DNA of 22,500 bases from Chrysomallon squamiferum (lineage: Eukaryota; Mollusca; Gastropoda; Neomphalida; Peltospiridae), in assembly GCA_012295275.1 (NCBI GenBank), contig CM022666.1, forward strand, positions 1,732,158-1,754,657, given 5' to 3'. How positions within the stretch are numbered: position 1 is the first letter of the stretch; each line of letters starts with the position of its first letter. Of this stretch, positions 18,733 through 22,500 are shown piece after piece. The translations under genes and the position numbers were made by a program. Below the pieces are notes generated by a model. The model was not told the DNA's origin, searched no databases, and worked only from the letters and a program-made list of their open reading frames with translations.

Positions 18733-20050
18733 GGGGACCAGAATTAGGGCCAAAGTTGAAGAAACTGCACAAGGTGAAAGATGCATGTCTTATTTTGTTA
18801 ATTTAGAAAAAAAAAGAAAAAGGTAATGATAAATTCATGTACTCTTTAAAATCAGAGGATGGTACAATGATAGAAACACCAGACAGTAGTTTGGTAGAAA
18901 CTACAAAATTTGTATGAACATCTTTACAAATCAGAAAAGACAGAGGTTTTGGCTCAAAAGTATTTATAAAAGAAAATGACCAGTACATTAACAGCAAAGA
19001 CAGGTTATCAAAAGAAGGGGAAATAAATCTTGAAGAAGCCTTTAATGCTGTTAAATTGTTTCCCAATGAAAAATATCCTGGCTGTGAAGTCTGACAGCCA
19101 AGTTTCATCGTAAATGTTTTAAATTAACTGGTAATGACTTAGTCGATGTGATTAACCAAGATTTTGAGAAATATCAGTTAAGTTTAACAATGTGAAGAAG
19201 GGTAACTATTTTAGTTTGGAAGATGAAAGATAAAGAATATATAAAAAATTGATGCCCTATCTCTTCATTAAACTGCAATTACAAAATCATTACAAAAATA
19301 CTGACAGGCAGAGTAAGAGATATCTTACCCCAAACTGTTCATTCAAATCAGAAATGTGGGTTTAATGGCAGATCAACCCATAATGAAGCCACATTGGTAA
19401 GAGATTTAACTCAGTATCTCGAGTGTAACAATCTCCAAGGGGAGTTAATTTCTCTAAATCAAACTGAAGTTCATGACAGGGTAGAATGGGAATTTTTGTT
19501 TAAAACTTTTTAGTCATTTTAATTATGGATCTCTCTTCATCAGAGTGATCAAAACTTGTGGTAATGATATTCAGTCATTTGTGAAAAACAATGGCTTTGA
19601 CTCTTGACTGGAATTAGACAGGGATGCCTGATCTAAAGTATCTAATATATTTGGTTTGCTGCAATTTTGGCTTTGCTTGTTAGGAAAGAATCAGAAATTC
19701 ACAGTATTAAACTGCCAGATAGCTTCAAGAACAGATGGGTTGGATGATGGTAATGCAAAGCTATCTGACCTATGTTCGGTAGAGAAATTATTTTCAGTTT
19801 TATAAATAAACAAATGTGCTTCTGGTGCTAAAGTCAATCTCGACAAAACTTAAGGCTTTTTAATGGGTAAATTCAGGTACTGTAAAGATACTTCACTTGA
19901 TATAAGATGGAATAATGATAAAAATTAAATATTTGGATAAATTAAATGTTTCGGATGATAACTGGACACCTGAGATTGAAAAGTTTAGATTAGTATTAAA
20001 TATTTCTAATACAAGACAATTAACTTTAAAAGGAAAGGTGAGTGTTTAAA
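18733..20050 (+). pseudogene. LINE reverse-transcriptase remnant
   Basis: Visible blocks are GTRIRAKVEETAQGERCMSY with FVNLEKKRK (18733-18822), LSKEGEINLEEAFNAVK (about 19006-19056), and CPISSLNCNYKIITKILTGR with a following NQKCGFNGRS and DRVEWEFLFKT (about 19250-19512). Next come DDGNAKLSDLCSVEKLFSVL (19743-19802) and SDDNWTPEIEKFRLVLN (about 19955-20000). The catalytic YADD box is damaged: two Asp codons survive at 19743-19748 but the Tyr-Ala are lost to a frameshift and stop. Confidence 0.75.
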
Positions 20051-20059
20051 ACTACTGTA

Positions 20060-20560
20060 AATTTTACAGTTTAATTTTATGTGAATGATGTAATTCAAAT
20101 TAAATGCTATATTTGAAACAGTTCAGTTTAAAGATAATAATTTCTAATTTATTAATATCATTTAAAATGAACAAGATATTTTGATTTGGAGTGGAATTAA
20201 AAAAGATGTTTCTTTACAGTTTGATTTGTAAAGTAGTTAATTCAAATTTAGCAGTTTGATTTATAAAACAGTTAATTTGAATTAAACATGGATAGTTTGT
20301 ATTATTTGTAAACTAGTTAATTCAGTTGTAATAATTCAGTTTATGAACTTCATAATGAGAATTAAAAATGACAGTTCAATTTATAAACTTTGTAATTTGA
20401 ATTAAACATGATAGTTTAATATATAGAGTTCATAACTGAATTTATCATCATAGTTCAATTCATAAACTTCATAATTTGAACTAAACATAATAGTTCAATT
20501 TATAAACTTCATAATTTGAACTAAACGAATTCACAAAAATTTGAACTAAACCTGAAAGCT
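20060..20560. repeat. Degenerate 40-bp AT-rich minisatellite
   Basis: Units of the form CATAATTTGAACTAAACATA plus ATAGTTCAATTTATAAACTT are repeated about ten times, best conserved near 20440-20530 and more diverged leftward. It lies directly downstream (minus strand) of the filamin-type stop codon and next to the LINE 3' end. Confidence 0.8.
20148..20153 (-). terminator. Candidate poly(A) signal for the filamin-type gene
   Basis: AATAAA on the minus strand, about 460 bases beyond the TGA of the last Ig exon. In DNA this AT-rich such hexamers arise by chance, so support is weak. Confidence 0.25.
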
Positions 20561-20612
20561 CACACTTTTACACAACGTACTTCGAATCAACCAGGATAAC
20601 TCGAGTCATTCG

Positions 20613-20845
20613 TCAGATCTCTGCATGCCACTGTCCTTCCTGCATTATCGACTTCCCTTGTCGCTCGAGGTAAGCCTGGAACCTTTCCACCGTATCAAAT
20701 ATGTTCACCGTGAATGGGCTGCCGGGAACATCAACCCCAGACCAACGAACGTGGACGATGTACTCTCCAGCTTCCACAGGGTCGTATCGACAAATAATTG
20801 TACGGTCGTTTCTCCCTTCTCGCTTCATGTCCACTTTAAAACCAC
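20613..20845 (-). CDS. FLN: Filamin-type Ig repeat, C-terminal half, with terminal tail and stop
   Basis: The acceptor is TCGCTGTAG at 20846-20854. The first two bases complete a glycine codon split by a phase-1 intron. The repeat half reads GFKVDMKREGRNDRTIICRY, then DPVEAGEYIVHVRWSG and VDVPGSPFTVNI. CxYxPxxxGxYxVxVxWxGxxVPGSPFxV is the textbook second half of a filamin repeat. It is followed by a tail, FDTVERFQAYLERQGKSIMQ, and EGQWHAEI, before TGA at 20613-20615. No convincing splice donor precedes the stop, so I take this as the last coding exon. Filamin repeats form rod segments and bind partner proteins. Canonical filamins end in a dimerising repeat; a helical-looking tail after a repeat is not what I expect there, so a filamin-like (jitterbug-type) or truncated product is possible. 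Confidence 0.82.
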
Positions 20846-21652
20846 CTACAGCGAGAAACTGAGAATTTTATTTTCTGAAGCTGAGGGTTTTAAAAGACAG
20901 AAGAAGCTGAATGTAAGCACGAAATTTAAAATCTTGTAATAAAGTGTTTTTAGATTAACGTTTTGATGAAGAAGTTTTAGATTTCGGAAAAATGATTTTG
21001 GAATTTGTGGGCCCCACCCCATCAGACTCGTCAATATAAATAAAATATTGATGTAATAAAAATTGATGATGAATAATTAAAAATATTTTTGTTGCTATTG
21101 CTGTTATAATTATTATTCATTTATTTGATTTTTATCATCATCATCATCATCAATCATGATTATTTATTTTATTTGATTTCATAAGGTTGATGTTCTTATT
21201 TCTTCTTTTTTTTGTATTGTTTTTGCTATTTTACTATCATCATCATCTTCATCATCATCTTCATCATCATCAATCCTCATTATTTATTTTATTTTTTATT
21301 TTATTTCTTAAGCTTCATGTTCTTATTTTTTTCTCTTTTTTTGTATGCTATTTCATGATCATCATGATCATCATCTTTATCATCATCCCTGTTGTCATTT
21401 TCTTAACCTCTTTCCCTTTTGTTTTCTCTCTGTCTGACTCTCTCTTACTCTCTAAAGAAGATCACTTTACAAGAAGTAAAATGCATCTGGAACGGGAAAA
21501 TGCTCAAGATGCACACCAAAATATACTTACCTGACAAAATATATCTCAGATGGGTTTCTTACCATCAAAACCATCTCCTGTCATTCATTATGTCCAGTGT
21601 AAAATATCAGTGAAGACTAATCACAATTGTTTCAGATGTGATATCAACTTAC
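20846..21652. other. Filamin-type intron with (ATC)n and T-rich repeats
   Basis: Minus-strand intron between two Ig exons, carrying ATC/TCA runs at about 21135-21155, 21235-21270 and 21355-21390. The plus-strand Phe/Leu/His-rich frame at 21187-21534 is low complexity and not supported as a gene. Confidence 0.75.
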
Positions 21653-21820
21653 CCCGTGGACCACGTACTTTTACAGCCAATTGTCCAGCACCAGCACCAT
21701 AGGTTTCCACTAAAAACCGGCTTTCGAAAGTCTGTAGGAGTCCATCTTCAATTCCAGGGCCAAAAACTTTAACTTCATTAGGATCTGGTGGTTCAGCTAT
21801 TTTCAGTACAAAAGGACTTC
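21653..21820 (-). CDS. FLN: Filamin-type Ig repeat exon (end of one repeat, start of the next)
   Basis: The exon is bounded by acceptor TGTTCATTTAG and donor GGG/GTAAGT, phase 1 at both ends, 168 bases. It reads SPFVLKIAEPPDPNEVKVFG, then PGIEDGLLQTFESRFLVETY and GAGAGQLAVKVRGPRG. The GSPF finishes one repeat. VKVFGPGIEDG opens the next, and FxVETxGAGxGxLxVxVxGPxG is its first sheet. Together with the exon at 20613 it makes one complete filamin repeat of about 95 residues. Confidence 0.92.
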
Positions 21821-21859
21821 CTAAATGAACAGAAAACAGTTTGTACAGTTTTGCTAATT

Positions 21860-22200
21860 GCATCTAATTTAATAAGTTTTCCTAATTAAAAGTAATTTAA
21901 TAGATTTTGCTAATTACATAACAGTTTTTGCTAATTAAGTAATACTTTTTGTGTATTGCATATGATTTAATAGTTATTTTTCCTAATTACATATAACTAA
22001 ACAGCTTTTGCTAATTATATATAATTTAATAGTTTTTCCTATCAAGATATAATTTAATAGTTTTTCCTATTAAGATATAATTTAATAGTTCTTGCTATTA
22101 AGATACTATTTAATAGTTTTTGCTATTAAGATACTATTTAATAGTTTTTGCTATTGAGATACTATTAATAGTTTTTGCTAATAACAAGTAACTTAATAGT
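21860..22200. repeat. 28-bp minisatellite in filamin-type intron
   Basis: Tandem units of TTTAATAGTTTTTGCTATTA plus AGATACTA, nearly identical from about 22030 to 22180 and progressively degenerate toward the exon at 21820 (TTTTGCTAATTACATATAAT-like units). Confidence 0.9.
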
Positions 22201-22296
22201 AATACATTTCATAGCATCTAATATACATCTTAGTGATATTTCTTTGGAGTGATAATAACAATATAGCTACTCTTTTACTCACAAAGCAACATTTAG

Positions 22297-22347
22297 CTAC
22301 TCACCAGGAACAGTTTTCCTACTCACCAGTATTAGTTTGTTACTCAC
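22297..22347 (-). other. Three consecutive splice-donor-like motifs
   Basis: On the minus strand, TGGTGAGTA occurs at the exon boundary (22341-22349) and again about 22 and 44 bases into the intron. The first and third copies share GTTCCTGGTGAGTA. A fourth, weaker TTGTGAGTA lies near 22278. Only the boundary copy is in the right frame and place for the Ig repeat. Confidence 0.8.
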
Positions 22348-22500
22348 CAGGAACGTGCTGGTCGTCGTATTTAATTTGAAGTAAATGTTTCTCTGCCTCT
22401 GTGGGGTAAATTCTCAGTATGTATTTCCCTGGCTCCACTTCCTTCACCTCGCATCTAGCTCCTTGACTGTGTCCCATGCAGTAAGCCGCCAGTTCTCCTG
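22348..22500 (-). CDS. FLN: Filamin-type Ig repeat exon, partial at window edge
   Basis: Minus-strand exon open at the right edge, ending at the donor G/GTGAGT in phase 1. It reads GELAAYCMGHSQGARCEVKE, then VEPGKYILRIYPTEAEKHLL and QIKYDDQHVP. The YxPTExGxHxLxIKYxDxHVPGSPF signature, completed by the next exon, is a filamin repeat (here PTEAEKHLL replaces the usual G-x-Y/H). Codons further 5' lie outside the window. Confidence 0.9.

Larger units (their letters stand above)
17160..20060 (+). mobile_element. Decayed LINE (non-LTR retrotransposon), plus strand
   Basis: Fragments of the usual LINE parts occur in the expected order on the plus strand, broken by many stops and frameshifts. There is an ORF1-like segment with a zinc-knuckle remnant (about 17160-17850), an endonuclease C-terminal fragment (18140-18337), the pre-RT stretch with RAKVEETAQGERCMSYFVNL (about 18733-18825), and reverse-transcriptase blocks (about 19020-20050). 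The style of the RT blocks suggests an L1/Tx1-like group, but the clade is a guess. No poly(A) tail or target-site duplication could be confirmed. It is inactive by sequence. Confidence 0.82.

Noticed and set aside
18803-19108. 101-codon minus-strand frame
   Set aside because: It is antisense to the LINE reverse-transcriptase region; the plus strand has the homology.
20625-20939. 104-codon plus-strand frame opposite the last filamin exon
   Set aside because: It is the antisense shadow of the filamin Ig repeat, which has clear family motifs and splice sites on the minus strand.
21187-21534. 115-codon plus-strand frame rich in Phe, Leu and His
   Set aside because: Low-complexity translation of T-rich and ATC repeats inside a filamin-type intron.

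Overview
The window looks like animal nuclear DNA, most likely from a mollusc and plausibly a cephalopod. That is an inference from small GT-AG-split exons, very AT-rich introns, an extreme density of micro- and minisatellites, and a decayed LINE. There are no bacterial-style operons, tRNA genes, rRNA genes or CRISPR arrays.

The main content is the 3' part of a plus-strand unconventional myosin gene of the class VII type. I can place 16 exons from 3131 to 13511. They join into one open frame of 660 codons plus TAA, with matching intron phases throughout. The protein read out is, in order: the end of FERM1 lobe F1 and lobe F2, the second MyTH4 domain, and the complete second FERM domain to the C-terminus. 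The motor, IQ motifs, first MyTH4 and start of FERM1 are not in the window and would have to lie to the left. Two things are unusual. The F3 lobe of FERM1, the SH3 domain and the start of MyTH4-2, expected between exons 2 and 3, have no coding trace, although the two flanking exons are phase compatible. The intron after exon 3 has the hallmarks of a U12-type AT-AC intron.

Both ends of the window carry minus-strand filamin-family exons. Positions 1-188 encode the end of CH1 and start of CH2 of an actin-binding domain. Three exons between 22500 and 20613 encode filamin-type immunoglobulin repeats and finish at a TGA after a short tail. Read along the minus strand, the Ig exons come before the CH exon. 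This suggests either two filamin-family loci in tandem or an unusual or misassembled arrangement, with the myosin gene lying antisense between them.

Between the myosin stop codon and the filamin exons are a probable long AT-rich 3' UTR and intergenic region (13512 to about 17050), a heavily mutated plus-strand LINE with ORF1-, endonuclease- and reverse-transcriptase-like fragments (about 17160-20060), and a degenerate 40-bp repeat (about 20060-20560). Introns are dominated by simple repeats. Several repeats abut or seem to incorporate splice-site sequence, such as the GTTAGTA repeats after exon 12, the repeated pseudo-acceptors before exon 15, and three consecutive donors after the first filamin Ig exon.

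All family assignments come from reading the translations and remembered family patterns, not from a database search.
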